A DNA stretch of 64,000 bases, taken from positions 382,886-446,885 of the forward strand of contig JALOBN010000001.1 in assembly GCA_023228245.1 (NCBI GenBank). The letters run 5' to 3'. This document shows, in pieces, positions 26,435 through 35,350 of the stretch; the first letter of the stretch is position 1; each line of letters opens with the position of its first letter. A program made the position numbers and the translations under genes. This stretch comes from Candidatus Pacearchaeota archaeon (GTDB lineage: Archaea; Nanoarchaeota; Nanoarchaeia; Pacearchaeales; GW2011-AR1). The notes under the pieces were generated by a model. It made no database searches and had not been told where the DNA came from. It saw nothing but the letters and a program-made list of their open reading frames with translations.

Positions 26435-27207
26435 TGGCAATATGGATGGTATCCGGCCTTCACGATCCGCGTTGGTTACCTAACGTTCTAGGTAACTTTG
26501 CGCGCCAAACTTATACTGACAAAAGATTACTCATCGTCGAGAATGGGAAGGGGCTTGGTTCGTGCTTTGAATTACCAGAGAAAGTATCTATTATTCAAAG
26601 CGATCCTGGGGTTGGGCAATACATAACAGCCGCGCTTCATTGGCTTCGTGAAATTGCCAAGGATGACTCTTGGTTTGCTAAATGTGATGCTGATGATTAC
26701 TACGGCCCAGGATATCTAACTAAAATATCTTCTTTGGTAAAAACAAATGCAGACTACGCCGGCTCAAAATCCCTCTACATCCGTAATACAGAAAACATTC
26801 TCTGGTTCGCTGAATCTAAGGATGCTAAGTTCGTCTTTCATGGCCCAACATTAACTGGTAGAATTTCTTCTGCACTTGACTTCCCGAATGTAGCGCAATG
26901 GGGTGAAGATGACTCTTGGTGTCGAATGATGGCCGCTGATAGAAGGGTTTGTGTAGAGCTTCCCCCCGAGAACTTCTGTTATCAAAGATTTAGTGGTAAC
27001 AAACATACTTGGCCATGTACTGATGAAGAGCTGAGAGTTCTTTGGCAGGTAGATTTTCAGGATCTTGGTAGTTTCGATGAAGACATTGTGAATGGAATTG
27101 TTCCACGTCCAATTCCAAAGATCCTAAAGACGCCCAAAATGACAGCGGATAATTTCATGCCCTGGAGAATTTTAAGAGAACGCGGTATTAGTTATGTTGG
27201 GAATTAG
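26434..27207 (+). CDS. GT2-like glycosyltransferase
   Basis: 257 residues. LLIVENGKG after a first strand, then WFAKCDADDYYGPGY (~87-101) with the DADD metal site; WGEDDSWCRMM later is the typical acid-base D/E-D. No transmembrane segment. It follows the fibre gene directly (overlapping start), so virion glycosylation is a reasonable idea; nothing in the sequence gives the sugar. Confidence 0.82.
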   Translation: MAIWMVSGLHDPRWLPNVLGNFARQTYTDKRLLIVENGKGLGSCFELPEKVSIIQSDPGVGQYITAALHWLREIAKDDSWFAKCDADDYYGPGYLTKISSLVKTNADYAGSKSLYIRNTENILWFAESKDAKFVFHGPTLTGRISSALDFPNVAQWGEDDSWCRMMAADRRVCVELPPENFCYQRFSGNKHTWPCTDEELRVLWQVDFQDLGSFDEDIVNGIVPRPIPKILKTPKMTADNFMPWRILRERGISYVGN

Positions 27208-27275
27208 TATGTGAACTACCCTTGCCTAAATATTTTTAGCTGTCTAAACCAAGTTTCACCTTAATTTGGAGCATA

Positions 27276-27950
27276 ATGATATTCAATACATTTGAAAACG
27301 AAATGCATAAGCATTATAGTTTTGATATTAAATACAAGAATAAATCATTGTTTATGAAGCTTCTTGGCTTTTTATTATTTTTCAATAAAGGCTTCATGAC
27401 TAAATACATTACCACAATTGGTAGTACTATCTATTTCACTAGTGAAGACTTCGTCAATTCACAAAATCAATCAGCAATTAGCGTTTTAGCGCATGAGCTT
27501 GTGCATATACAACAAGCGAAACGGTATGGAAAAGTTCTGTTCAGTATTTTATATCTATTTCCGCAATGTTTGGCAGTTTTCGCTTTATTAGCACCTATCT
27601 CTTTGTGGTTCTTATTATTCTTGTTGTGTCTAGCCCCATTACCAGCACCATGGAGAACGAAGTTTGAGGTAGGTGGATATACGATGAGTTTATTCGTATT
27701 AAATGAGCAGTTGATATTCTTCCAAAATTCCCCAGATAAGATTTACGAAATTCTTTGTGAAGAATCAGATAAAATCAACAGGATATACTTCGTTGGGCCA
27801 TCTTATTGGTTCATGTGGCCATTTGGTGTTTCTTATCAATTGCAAAATAATATCGTAGATATCTTGGATGGTGTTATAGGAGGAAAAGACGAGATATATG
27901 ATTGTGTAAGGCAATCGTATTTGAACGCCGTATCCTCAACATCACCATGA
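27276..27950 (+). CDS. Membrane protein with HExxH metalloprotease-like motif
   Basis: 224 residues. AISVLAHELVHIQQAKRYG (~69-87) carries HELVH, a zinc-peptidase signature, followed by two hydrophobic stretches (~90-125, SILYLFPQCLAVFALL and WFLLFLLCLAPLP). Then LPAPWRTKFEVGGY, where the E after the helix could be the third ligand. So a membrane-embedded or membrane-anchored peptidase of the gluzincin type is likely. It overlaps the FAD protein by four bases. Confidence 0.7.
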   Translation: MIFNTFENEMHKHYSFDIKYKNKSLFMKLLGFLLFFNKGFMTKYITTIGSTIYFTSEDFVNSQNQSAISVLAHELVHIQQAKRYGKVLFSILYLFPQCLAVFALLAPISLWFLLFLLCLAPLPAPWRTKFEVGGYTMSLFVLNEQLIFFQNSPDKIYEILCEESDKINRIYFVGPSYWFMWPFGVSYQLQNNIVDILDGVIGGKDEIYDCVRQSYLNAVSSTSP

Positions 27951-29194
27951 ATAATTCGTTTGATATAGGAATAGTGGGCTCTGGTATCTCTGGCGTATTT
28001 GCTGCTTTACGCTTAGCTGAACGACACAAGAACTTAAAAGTTGTTGTATTTGAGTTCGGTCCACCACCTCCAAATTGTTTGCGGCAAGATCCTATCCATG
28101 TGAAGCGTAGACGTCGCCAATTAGAAGGATATCTCGGATGTTTCCCTACAGGAGATGGAAAAATCTACCTAGATGAGGATACTGATAAGGTTTTGGAAAT
28201 TGCAGATGGTAGGCGTGTCAGATCTATCAAAGAATGGTTTTCTGCGCAACTGAATGAGGTGAGTGTTCCTCGTGGTGTGAAAACTAAGCAGCCTTCAGCT
28301 ACTATCAAAAAGGCAATTACTGATAATGGTTTTGGTTTGATAATGCATACATACGATCAGTGGAATCCCGATCAAATTCATCAACTATCAAAGATAACAT
28401 CCGAAAAAATAGAGGCCGCAGGAAATGTACTTCTTAGTTTTGATACTGAGGTTTTTGACTTTTTAAAGATTGATAAGAAGTTCGTGGTTAATACATCTCA
28501 GGGCGATTTCACTTGTAAGAAACTGATTCTTGGAGTTGGGAGAAGCGGCTGGCGTTGGGTGAATAATGTATATAAAAATCTAGGTCTGTTACAACCAGAT
28601 CACATTGCTAGGTATGGAGTTAGAGTAGAAATGCCATCCTCATCTCTCAAGGAATTCCATAAAGCTCATTGTTCTTTGGTAAGAGAAGACCTTGATGTAG
28701 GGCCGCTTCAATGGATGGGTTCTGTAATTCAAGAAGACCATGATGACATGACCATCGCAGCCTTTCGCTCAAATGAAGATAGGTGGAAGTCAGATAAGGT
28801 ATTCTTTTCAGTTCAAAAAAGCATTGAGATCAAGGCAGATCCATGTTCTCACGTTGATAGGATTGCCAAGCTTTCGCATTTACTATCTGGGGATAGGGTT
28901 GGACGTGAAAAGATTAGGAGCTTTACCCATGGTATTGGCGACTTAGCAGAGATGCCAGAATACTCTTGGGTGGCCGTAGCGTTGAAGACTCTTGAGTCAG
29001 TATTTCCAAACATCATAAATCGTGGTTACTTCCATGTACCAGACATTGATACGAATACTAGTAGAATTAATATAGCAAACAATTTAGAAACCGAAGTGGA
29101 TGGTTTATTTGTAGCCGGCGAATGTGCTGGTATAAAAGGGATAGCCGCTGCTGGAATTATGGGGGCGGTAGCCGCTGAAGGAGCTGCAAAATGA
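27947..29194 (+). CDS. FAD-dependent dehydrogenase (COG2509-like)
   Basis: 415 residues from ATG 27947. N-terminal dinucleotide fold IGIVGSGISGVFAALRLAE, middle LILGVGRSGW, and C-terminal FAD block GLFVAGECAGIKGIAAAGIMGAVAAEG. This matches uncharacterised flavoprotein dehydrogenases (COG2509 type). Substrate unknown. Unusual as a phage gene and tightly coupled to the membrane HExxH protein, suggesting the two are acquired together. Confidence 0.8.
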   Translation: MNNSFDIGIVGSGISGVFAALRLAERHKNLKVVVFEFGPPPPNCLRQDPIHVKRRRRQLEGYLGCFPTGDGKIYLDEDTDKVLEIADGRRVRSIKEWFSAQLNEVSVPRGVKTKQPSATIKKAITDNGFGLIMHTYDQWNPDQIHQLSKITSEKIEAAGNVLLSFDTEVFDFLKIDKKFVVNTSQGDFTCKKLILGVGRSGWRWVNNVYKNLGLLQPDHIARYGVRVEMPSSSLKEFHKAHCSLVREDLDVGPLQWMGSVIQEDHDDMTIAAFRSNEDRWKSDKVFFSVQKSIEIKADPCSHVDRIAKLSHLLSGDRVGREKIRSFTHGIGDLAEMPEYSWVAVALKTLESVFPNIINRGYFHVPDIDTNTSRINIANNLETEVDGLFVAGECAGIKGIAAAGIMGAVAAEGAAK

Positions 29195-29535
29195 ACGATC
29201 ATTCTTATCACAAGTACTCAGATGACCAATTTGCCTACGATGAAAAGGGCGGAAAGAAGGGCTCGTTCATCAAACAAGACTCTGAATTTTTCAATGACGA
29301 AGATTACGTTCCTGGAAAATCTGTGAGAGTTAAGCGGATCTCAACAAGTTCTCATGAGGATTGGAGAGTTTTCATAAATGAGCAGGAAATCATTGTTCTG
29401 AAAGGAATTAGATTTACTTCTAAAGAGCGTGAATTCTTAAGAACTACTGAAGGGGTGATGTTCATCATTAATGGCATCAAGAGCGGATGGAAGTCTGTTT
29501 CTGAATTTAAGAGACAACTGCAGGTGAAGGCATGA
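29191..29535 (+). CDS. Unknown protein, 114 aa
   Basis: Acidic/basic N-terminal half, then a beta/alpha C-terminal half (DWRVFINEQEIIVLKGIRF, VMFIINGIKSGWKSV). The stop overlaps the following gene. No recognised family. Confidence 0.65.
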   Translation: MNDHSYHKYSDDQFAYDEKGGKKGSFIKQDSEFFNDEDYVPGKSVRVKRISTSSHEDWRVFINEQEIIVLKGIRFTSKEREFLRTTEGVMFIINGIKSGWKSVSEFKRQLQVKA

Positions 29536-29717
29536 TCATTTTCAAAGGAACAAGAAGCGTTAGGGACGATCATTTTCTCATCTTTGAAAACGAGAAAGGG
29601 TCGTCTATCGAGATCCCTATAGCTGAAGAAATTATGATCTGGTTTATGCGGTACTTTGATCGTCTATCTCCGCCAACAAAGCCTGTCGAGGATCCCCAGC
29701 CCGCCGCCTCTAAATAG
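29532..29717 (+). CDS. Small unknown protein, 61 aa
   Basis: ATGA overlap with the previous gene. IIFKGTRSVRDDHFLIFEN then EIPIAEEIMIWFMRYFDRL, ending in a proline-rich tail. Possibly a partner of the preceding gene. Function unknown. Confidence 0.55.
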   Translation: MIIFKGTRSVRDDHFLIFENEKGSSIEIPIAEEIMIWFMRYFDRLSPPTKPVEDPQPAASK

Positions 29718-29722
29718 CATGT

Positions 29723-31024
29723 ATGGCGCGAAGACAAACGTTAGAAGAAGCTAGAATTAAAGTAAAAGAAAAATTCCCTTATCTTGATTTGCTATCTTAT
29801 ACATCTGCACATTCAATTGCGGAATTTGAGGATAGTGAGTATGGTAAATTTTATGGAACTTATTCCAAAGTTCTCTATGGGGAGAGGCGACATCCGAAAC
29901 GTTCAGCGGCTAACAAAGTACTAGGGTCTAGAAAACAAAGTACCAAAGATAAACGCGCCAATACCTGTATAGAGAGATTTGGAGCATCTACGCCTCTATT
30001 AAATAAAGATATACAAGACAAAATCAAAAATACTAATTTGAAAAGGTTTGGAGTAGATCATCCATCCAAAGCAGAATGTGTGATTGCGAAAATTAATAAC
30101 ACAAAAATAGCCAGAGGGATTAGTTACGATCTAAACGGGTTATCTGCTAGAAATATTTTTGATGGTTATGAGCCTAATTTTAGTTATTCAAAATTTCTTG
30201 AGTTGATAAAATCAGTTGGTGTTGATTCTGCCCTTAAATGGAATAAATCTAAAACAGATATAGAATTTGTTATTGAAAATATCTTAAATGATCTTGGTGT
30301 GAATTTTGTGTATGATAAGCAATTGCCAGGTACATCATATAGACCAGATTTTAGACTTGGTAATCTAATTATAGAATCAGATGGTTTAAAACATCACTCC
30401 GATCTTTACATCAAAGATAGGTCTTATCACCTAAATAAACAAGCATCGTATTATTTATATGGATATACATCTTTGTTTTTTAGGGGTGATGAAATTCTTC
30501 AAAAAACAAACATTGTCAAATCTATCATACGCGCAAAGCTGAATATAATAAACAGCAAACTATTTGCTAGGAAGTGTGCTGTTAATGTGTTGCCTGATGA
30601 TTGTGGTTGGTTCGCTAATAATCATTTGATGTCTAAGGGCACAGGCAAGATATACTCTCTGGTGTTTGATGGTGATATTGTCGCGTGTATGCAAATTATT
30701 CACAAAAAAGAATTTGTTGAAATATCTAGATTTGCAAACAAAATAGATACATTGGTTGTTGGTGGTTTTAGTAAATTATTAAAAAGGGTTGCCTGTGACT
30801 ATAATCCAAAAAAAATAATAAGTTTTGTTGATTGTAGATATGGCACAGGATCTTCCCTTGTAAATATTGGATTTGTTGAAGCTTCAAATCATGTAAGTTT
30901 CAAGTGGACAGATTTCAAAAACACATTCCATAGAATGAAATATCCAGGAAATTCTGGATATGACAATGGATTAGTTAAAATTTGGGATTGTGGACAAAAG
31001 AAATTCGTTTTAAATCTTAGGTAA
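29723..31024 (+). CDS. EDxHD-type homing endonuclease (I-Bth0305I-like)
   Basis: 433 residues. The catalytic block FRLGNLIIESDGLKHHSDLY then KDRSYHLNKQASYYL fits the EDxHD homing endonucleases, a Vsr-like fold. N-terminal half has NUMOD-like segments (CIERFGAS, NLKRFGVDHPSKAEC). AT-rich compared with its neighbours. It precedes the exonuclease gene by eight bases; the ATGTAT just before its own start equals the exonuclease's first two codons, which may mark the insertion point. Confidence 0.8.
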   Translation: MARRQTLEEARIKVKEKFPYLDLLSYTSAHSIAEFEDSEYGKFYGTYSKVLYGERRHPKRSAANKVLGSRKQSTKDKRANTCIERFGASTPLLNKDIQDKIKNTNLKRFGVDHPSKAECVIAKINNTKIARGISYDLNGLSARNIFDGYEPNFSYSKFLELIKSVGVDSALKWNKSKTDIEFVIENILNDLGVNFVYDKQLPGTSYRPDFRLGNLIIESDGLKHHSDLYIKDRSYHLNKQASYYLYGYTSLFFRGDEILQKTNIVKSIIRAKLNIINSKLFARKCAVNVLPDDCGWFANNHLMSKGTGKIYSLVFDGDIVACMQIIHKKEFVEISRFANKIDTLVVGGFSKLLKRVACDYNPKKIISFVDCRYGTGSSLVNIGFVEASNHVSFKWTDFKNTFHRMKYPGNSGYDNGLVKIWDCGQKKFVLNLR

Positions 31025-31031
31025 AATTCAA

Positions 31032-31676
31032 ATGTATATACAATATGTATGTGACGTAGAAACAACGGGTACCGATCCTGAAAAGCATGACATCATTGAA
31101 CTCTGCTTCTGGCGTATTGGAGATGCCGAAAGTAAGACTTGGTGTCTGAAACCTTTATCTCCAGAGAACATCGAAGAAGAAGCTCTCCGAGTCAATGGCC
31201 ATTTGCTTGAAGACATTCTGTGGAAAACACCCAAGGGAAGAGAGACGTATCGCATTCCAAAGGAAGTTCTTCCAGAGATCGAAATGTGGCTGATGGAAGA
31301 TGGGGCAGCTGCAGAAGAGCGGGTGTTCATTGGCCAGAACCCAGACTTCGATTACAGGTTCCTTCTAGCGTTGTGGCGCAAGGCCGGATCTGAGGATGAT
31401 TTCCCGTTCGGCTACTGGATTGAGGGGAAGGACGGCAAGCGGCGCAACCAGGGGTACATCATCGATACAATGCAGCTTGCTCGACTGATCGATGTCTGCA
31501 CTGGCAAGAAGCGGGCTCGCTACGGTCTCGGCGCTTTAGTCAAGGACTTCAGCATCACTAAGGCTACGGCCCACAGAGCTGATGGTGACGTCAAGATGAC
31601 AAAGGAATTGTTCGAGAAAATCGTTGCTGTTCTTAAAGACCCAATCATCTCGGCCTTCAACGATTCGTATAAGTAA
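31032..31676 (+). CDS. DnaQ-like (DEDDh) 3'-5' exonuclease
   Basis: 214 residues. Exo I VCDVETTGTDPEKH (D, E), Exo II IGQNPDFDYRF, Exo III HRADGDVKMT with the histidine five before the last Asp. A small single-domain form, not fused to a polymerase. Could proofread or degrade host DNA/RNA. A second, longer member lies at 40498. Confidence 0.85.
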   Translation: MYIQYVCDVETTGTDPEKHDIIELCFWRIGDAESKTWCLKPLSPENIEEEALRVNGHLLEDILWKTPKGRETYRIPKEVLPEIEMWLMEDGAAAEERVFIGQNPDFDYRFLLALWRKAGSEDDFPFGYWIEGKDGKRRNQGYIIDTMQLARLIDVCTGKKRARYGLGALVKDFSITKATAHRADGDVKMTKELFEKIVAVLKDPIISAFNDSYK

Positions 31677-31736
31677 CATGGCAACAGATCATCGAGACAA
31701 GATTGGAGACCAAGTCTTCAACTTCCTGAGGCTAAA

Positions 31737-31814
31737 GTGATCAAAAGAAATGATCATTTAGTTGTTATAATCTCCAATGAGATTTTCAAAGTCAAACCAA
31801 ATGGTGTTAGGTAG
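31737..31814 (+). CDS. Putative 25-aa microprotein
   Basis: GTG 31737 with GAGG five bases upstream, ending at TAG 31812-31814. Starts IKRNDHLVVIISNEIFKVK, beta-strand rich. It fills most of a small gap between the exonuclease and the next gene. A short frame before it (31678) lacks a ribosome site. Confidence 0.4.
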   Translation: MIKRNDHLVVIISNEIFKVKPNGVR

Positions 31815-31819
31815 TGATT

Positions 31820-32248
31820 ATGTGGAAAAATACAGATCCTAGATATGATATCGACAAAAGAGCTGATGTGGATGATATGAATGATGTAATTGGGCCACAC
31901 GCCACCCCTATTGACGATCATATGCGGAGATGGTTGAATAACTTCCGCCGCGTCACCAGTGTTCATCGTCATATCTTGGTGAAATACCTTACCACTCCAG
32001 GTGGTCGGCAGCAGATAGCTGAGAGTATGCTTAGGCCATTTGTAAACAACATAGCATTTCTAAAGCATGAACTTGACTCTGGAAGTAGAACACACGAAAG
32101 CGTAGCGCAAGCCTTACAGGATTTAGTTGTCGAGATGGAAGATTACCTCGCAATTCTTCCTAGAGAAGAGAGATTTCTACCACAATCAAGTAAGCTCAGA
32201 GATTTGTTGATATCGGCGGTGAATATTATCAATGGACATCATGAATAA
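31820..32248 (+). CDS. Unknown helical protein, 142 aa
   Basis: From ATG 31820. Mostly helical (DDMNDVIGPH, RRWLNNFRRV, HKHILVKYL-like segments), no catalytic motif, no membrane segment. Function unknown. Confidence 0.65.
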   Translation: MWKNTDPRYDIDKRADVDDMNDVIGPHATPIDDHMRRWLNNFRRVTSVHRHILVKYLTTPGGRQQIAESMLRPFVNNIAFLKHELDSGSRTHESVAQALQDLVVEMEDYLAILPREERFLPQSSKLRDLLISAVNIINGHHE

Positions 32249-32286
32249 CGGACTAGACAATGATATTTGCTTTTACGAGCAAGACT

Positions 32287-32294
32287 TATAAATA
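32287..32294 (+). promoter_or_regulatory. T4-like late promoter box TATAAATA
   Basis: Exact TATAAATA 56 bases before the ATG at 32350, in the only gap between the preceding gene and DUF4326. Fits a gp55-type sigma factor. No -35 is needed for such promoters. Confidence 0.55.
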
Positions 32295-32349
32295 AGCTAT
32301 TTGTTAATTTTCCTTTGGTTCTTATAGCATTAACGAAAACTAAGTTAAC

Positions 32350-32658
32350 ATGGATATTAAAAGAGTATGGCCATTTGTAGTTCACAGGAACAAAAGTTAC
32401 TATGATGTGTATGTGGGTCGCCCATCAAAATACGGAAATCCATATTCTCACAAAGACGGAACACTGGCAAAGTTCAAAGTAGATACTAGAGCAGAGGCAA
32501 TACAAAAGTACGAAGAATGGGTTAGATCGCAGCCAGAAATGATAGCAATGATTAAGAGAGAGTTGCGAGGCAAGAAGCTCGCGTGTTTTTGCGTTCCACG
32601 GCTATGTCATGCCCATGTTCTTGCATGGATTGCTAACTTTGAAGCCGATGAATCTTGA
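32350..32658 (+). CDS. DUF4326-family protein
   Basis: 102 residues. VYVGRPSKYGNPY and a C-terminal LRGKKLACFC...LCHAHVLAWIA are the family hallmarks. DUF4326 is common in phages and mobile elements; function not established. Its end overlaps a convergent HNH gene. Confidence 0.85.
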   Translation: MDIKRVWPFVVHRNKSYYDVYVGRPSKYGNPYSHKDGTLAKFKVDTRAEAIQKYEEWVRSQPEMIAMIKRELRGKKLACFCVPRLCHAHVLAWIANFEADES

Positions 32659-33319
32659 CACCATTTATCTCAGCATATGTAACTCTTTTAGAAATCCATA
32701 ACCTCAAAGTCTCTCTATTAATTCCTATTTTCCCGGCAATACTTCGTATACTGTGTTTCTGATTCAGTAGTTTGATTATGGCAGATTGTGGAAGCTTTCT
32801 TTCAAATCTACAATGATTTATCTTGTGATACCTAATGAAGTGTTTCACACGATCATATTTTAGATTCATCATATTTGATATTTCCACAACGCTATATCCG
32901 TCACTTGCCATGTTTACTATAATCTGCTTTTCGTCGAGAGACATCGGATTGAATTCTCTAATCTTGCCGCCATCACTGTTGCCAATCTCAGATAATTTGT
33001 CCATTATCAATGGCTTTAGTTGTGTGTAGCGATCTTTGTTAGAGTGACCGAGCCTGTGGCAATTAGAACAAATCAGAATACACTTATCAATTTCACTTTT
33101 GTGGTTGGCGAAACTGCCGTTGTATAGCTTGTTCTTTACTTCGTATGATTTTCCCGAACCATCTCTATGATGAAAATCCATACACCAAGGAATGTCAAAA
33201 CCGTCAGCACCACACTCTGAGCAGTACCTACCAAGGTATTTTATTGCGTATAGCATTCTGGCCATTCTCAATATGTAAACTGATTCTTTGCACTTTTCGG
33301 AAACAACTCTTTTTGACAT
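32633..33319 (-). CDS. HNH homing endonuclease with C-terminal HTH domains
   Basis: 228 residues. HNH core MDFHHRDGSGKSYEV and ILICSNCHRLGHSNK, with a YCSECGADG zinc pair; the C-terminal half has repeated HTH-like segments (YSVVEISNMMNLKYDRVKHF and HSIRSIAGKIGINRETLRLW). A possible promoter (TTGACA at 33364-33359, weak -10) lies upstream. It is the only minus-strand gene in this stretch, as expected for an independent mobile gene. Confidence 0.85.
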   Translation of the reverse strand: MSKRVVSEKCKESVYILRMARMLYAIKYLGRYCSECGADGFDIPWCMDFHHRDGSGKSYEVKNKLYNGSFANHKSEIDKCILICSNCHRLGHSNKDRYTQLKPLIMDKLSEIGNSDGGKIREFNPMSLDEKQIIVNMASDGYSVVEISNMMNLKYDRVKHFIRYHKINHCRFERKLPQSAIIKLLNQKHSIRSIAGKIGINRETLRLWISKRVTYAEINGVKIHRLQS

Positions 33320-33402
33320 AATCGGATACTAACATATTGATATAGTTTCCATAAAATTGTCAACATCTAAGACAGAATGAGCCCAAGTAATGAGGATGAA
33401 CA

Positions 33403-33618
33403 ATGAATATTACAATCAATGGTAAAGAGCAGCCGCTAAGACTCACATATGAAGAAATTATTACACGTGCCGGATATTCTCCTAACAGGGTAATTTCTGT
33501 AACGTACCGAGGAAGGCAACATGGTGATATGCAACGGTCAGGTATGTTGTACCCTGGTAGTTCTGTAGAGCTTGAAGATGGTATGGTCTTTAGTGCATAT
33601 GATACCGGAAACGCATGA
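33403..33618 (+). CDS. Predicted beta-grasp (ubiquitin-like) small protein, 71 aa
   Basis: MNITINGKEQPLRLTYEEII opens a beta hairpin, followed by a helix and SVTYRGRQ, PGSSVELEDGMVFSAYDTGNA. The order strand-strand-helix-strand-strand with the closing DGMVF and TGNA is that of a family of small ubiquitin-like proteins seen next to E1/JAB-type genes and in phages. It lacks a C-terminal Gly-Gly. Family by pattern; conjugation is not implied. The stop overlaps a GT-B glycosyltransferase. Confidence 0.6.
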   Translation: MNITINGKEQPLRLTYEEIITRAGYSPNRVISVTYRGRQHGDMQRSGMLYPGSSVELEDGMVFSAYDTGNA

Positions 33619-34469
33619 AGATTTTGTTTGGAGCAAGCAAGACAATAGGTTCCAATATTATGCTGTCTCGGTTCCTGCACCACACACAGGAGCATGAGGT
33701 TCGCATCGCTGCGTACTACCGAAATAGCCGATATCTTCAGTCTATTGATTGGTGCCTGGATGCGCTAGCTGTCAGGTGTGAGAAGAACTACTTCAAGGAT
33801 AAGTATGGTGTAGCTGGGCCGCCGGTAGACCATTTCCTTGCCGATATGATCATCAACGATCTTCTGGAGTGGGTTCCGGAATTGGTGATTAGCGATTGCG
33901 AGTTCTTCACCGCGATGGTGGCGAAGGTGCTGGAAGTTCCATTGTGGTATTGCAGCCCCATGCTTCAAATTACTGGGATGGAGCATGAGAAGAAGGAGCT
34001 GACCACCAAGATAATGGATAACACTAAAGTGTATCTTGAATCGCTGCCGCGTGGCGATGCTTATCTAGTGTATTCTCCGTTATGTGATATTTCTGCAAGG
34101 CCAATATTGAAGCGCGGATTTGAATGGGTACGTCCATATTCAATAGTACCTAAAGAATGTACTACAGAAGATATTGACATATCAAATCTTCAGAGATTGA
34201 TCCCTGTAGGTAGTTTAGTTACAACAGGAGAGACTAGTTTTGTATCTGATTGTTTGTATACTGGGAAACCTCTTTACATCAGCCCAAATCCATCTGAGAT
34301 TGAGCAAGTTATAAATGCGCAATTGTTGCAGTGGTATGGTGTTTCGACCAATATCGGCAGATCAACAAATATGAACTTCATTAAGAGACAGGTCGAGCGC
34401 CCGGTATCTCATCCATCTCTATCTATACAGAAGTGGAGGCAGCTTGACGAAAGATTACTTTCAGTATAA
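33615..34469 (+). CDS. GT-B fold glycosyltransferase (GT1/GT28-like)
   Basis: 284 residues. N-terminal Rossmann opening KILFGASKTIGSNIMLSRF; PELVISDCEFFTAMVAKVL; C-terminal donor-binding loop TTGETSFVSDCLYTGKPLYISPNPSEIEQ then QVINAQLLQWYG. This is the MurG/UGT-like nucleotide-sugar end, slightly shorter than usual. Adjacent to a ubiquitin-like protein and a HAD hydrolase. Confidence 0.75.
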   Translation: MKILFGASKTIGSNIMLSRFLHHTQEHEVRIAAYYRNSRYLQSIDWCLDALAVRCEKNYFKDKYGVAGPPVDHFLADMIINDLLEWVPELVISDCEFFTAMVAKVLEVPLWYCSPMLQITGMEHEKKELTTKIMDNTKVYLESLPRGDAYLVYSPLCDISARPILKRGFEWVRPYSIVPKECTTEDIDISNLQRLIPVGSLVTTGETSFVSDCLYTGKPLYISPNPSEIEQVINAQLLQWYGVSTNIGRSTNMNFIKRQVERPVSHPSLSIQKWRQLDERLLSV

Positions 34470-35079
34470 TCCCCAGAAGAAAATTGCATTCGATATTGGT
34501 AATGTTCTGTTTCGCTTCGATCTAAGCCCATTACTCGATCTATTAATAGGTAAAAGGATAGTTGAGGATACTATTCAAGCGTATGAGTTCATGGGTGGAA
34601 GCTTTCAACACTCTCAGGAAATTGGATTATACGATATTAAGCAGAGCTTTTATCAACTAAACAAATCATTGAGTTATCATACATTGCAAGAGATTCATGA
34701 CAGATGGATGGAAACATTCACACCATCATTACCAATGCTTGATGTAGTTGATGAATTGATAGCTAAAAAGCATAAGGTTGCCCTATTATCAAACATCGGG
34801 CCTGATCATGCTAAATTTGTGCGTGAAAAATGTAAGATATTTAGGGATTGTATTCAACATTTCTCTTGTGATGTTGGAGCTAGGAAACCTATGAGATTAT
34901 ATTATCAAAGCTTCCTAATTCAGTATGGATGGCCAAACAACTCTCTATACTTCGATGATAGGGAAGATAATATTGCCATGGGCAGTGAATTTCACAAAGG
35001 AATATTGTTCGATATTACAAAATTCGAATCGGATGAGGCTGCGGCAAAAGCGATGCGAGAGCATCTTTCTTTGGCTTAA
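34444..35079 (+). CDS. HAD-superfamily hydrolase (YihX/GppA-like, subfamily IA)
   Basis: 211 residues from TTG 34444 with GGAGG just upstream; overlaps the glycosyltransferase by 26 bases. Motif I FDIGNVLFRFD (nucleophile Asp, with GN in place of the second Asp), motif II LLSNIGPDH, motif III lysine in GARKP, motif IV YFDDREDNI. Small-molecule phosphatase or sugar phosphatase; probably acts with the adjacent glycosyltransferase. Confidence 0.8.
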   Translation: MTKDYFQYNPQKKIAFDIGNVLFRFDLSPLLDLLIGKRIVEDTIQAYEFMGGSFQHSQEIGLYDIKQSFYQLNKSLSYHTLQEIHDRWMETFTPSLPMLDVVDELIAKKHKVALLSNIGPDHAKFVREKCKIFRDCIQHFSCDVGARKPMRLYYQSFLIQYGWPNNSLYFDDREDNIAMGSEFHKGILFDITKFESDEAAAKAMREHLSLA

Positions 35080-35101
35080 ATATAATGGTAGCTCTATACC
35101 A

Positions 35102-35109
35102 TATAAATA
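35102..35109 (+). promoter_or_regulatory. T4-like late promoter box TATAAATA
   Basis: Exact TATAAATA followed by GAGACG, 52 bases before ATG 35162. The same GAGAC follows the leader elements at 23681 and 41218. Confidence 0.55.
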
Positions 35110-35161
35110 GAGACGCATAGTGTTATATCTATAATGGGTGAACTACCTATGGAGATAACTT

Positions 35162-35350
35162 ATGCCAACCGTAACCAGACACAAGACACTATCTGTTGAA
35201 GAAGCGCTTGAATATATAGCCTTTGCTGTGTGGCATAGGGATGTGCCAGATGATTTCGACGGGGAAATCACCTGTGAACTCAATGAAGATGGATCAATTG
35301 AGGTCTACGCTTTAGAGCCAGAAGCCGACACTGCGAGCCAGTCCAATTAG
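35162..35350 (+). CDS. Small acidic unknown protein, 62 aa
   Basis: ATG follows GGAGATAACTT. SVEEALEYIAFAVWHRDVPDD then an acidic ITCELNEDGSIEVYALEPE tail. Converg with the groES gene, whose 3' end it overlaps by four bases. Confidence 0.65.
   Translation: MPTVTRHKTLSVEEALEYIAFAVWHRDVPDDFDGEITCELNEDGSIEVYALEPEADTASQSN

Noticed and set aside
31678..31740. 20-codon frame after the exonuclease
   Set aside because: No ribosome-binding site and no overlap with the next start; the GTG frame at 31737 is better supported.
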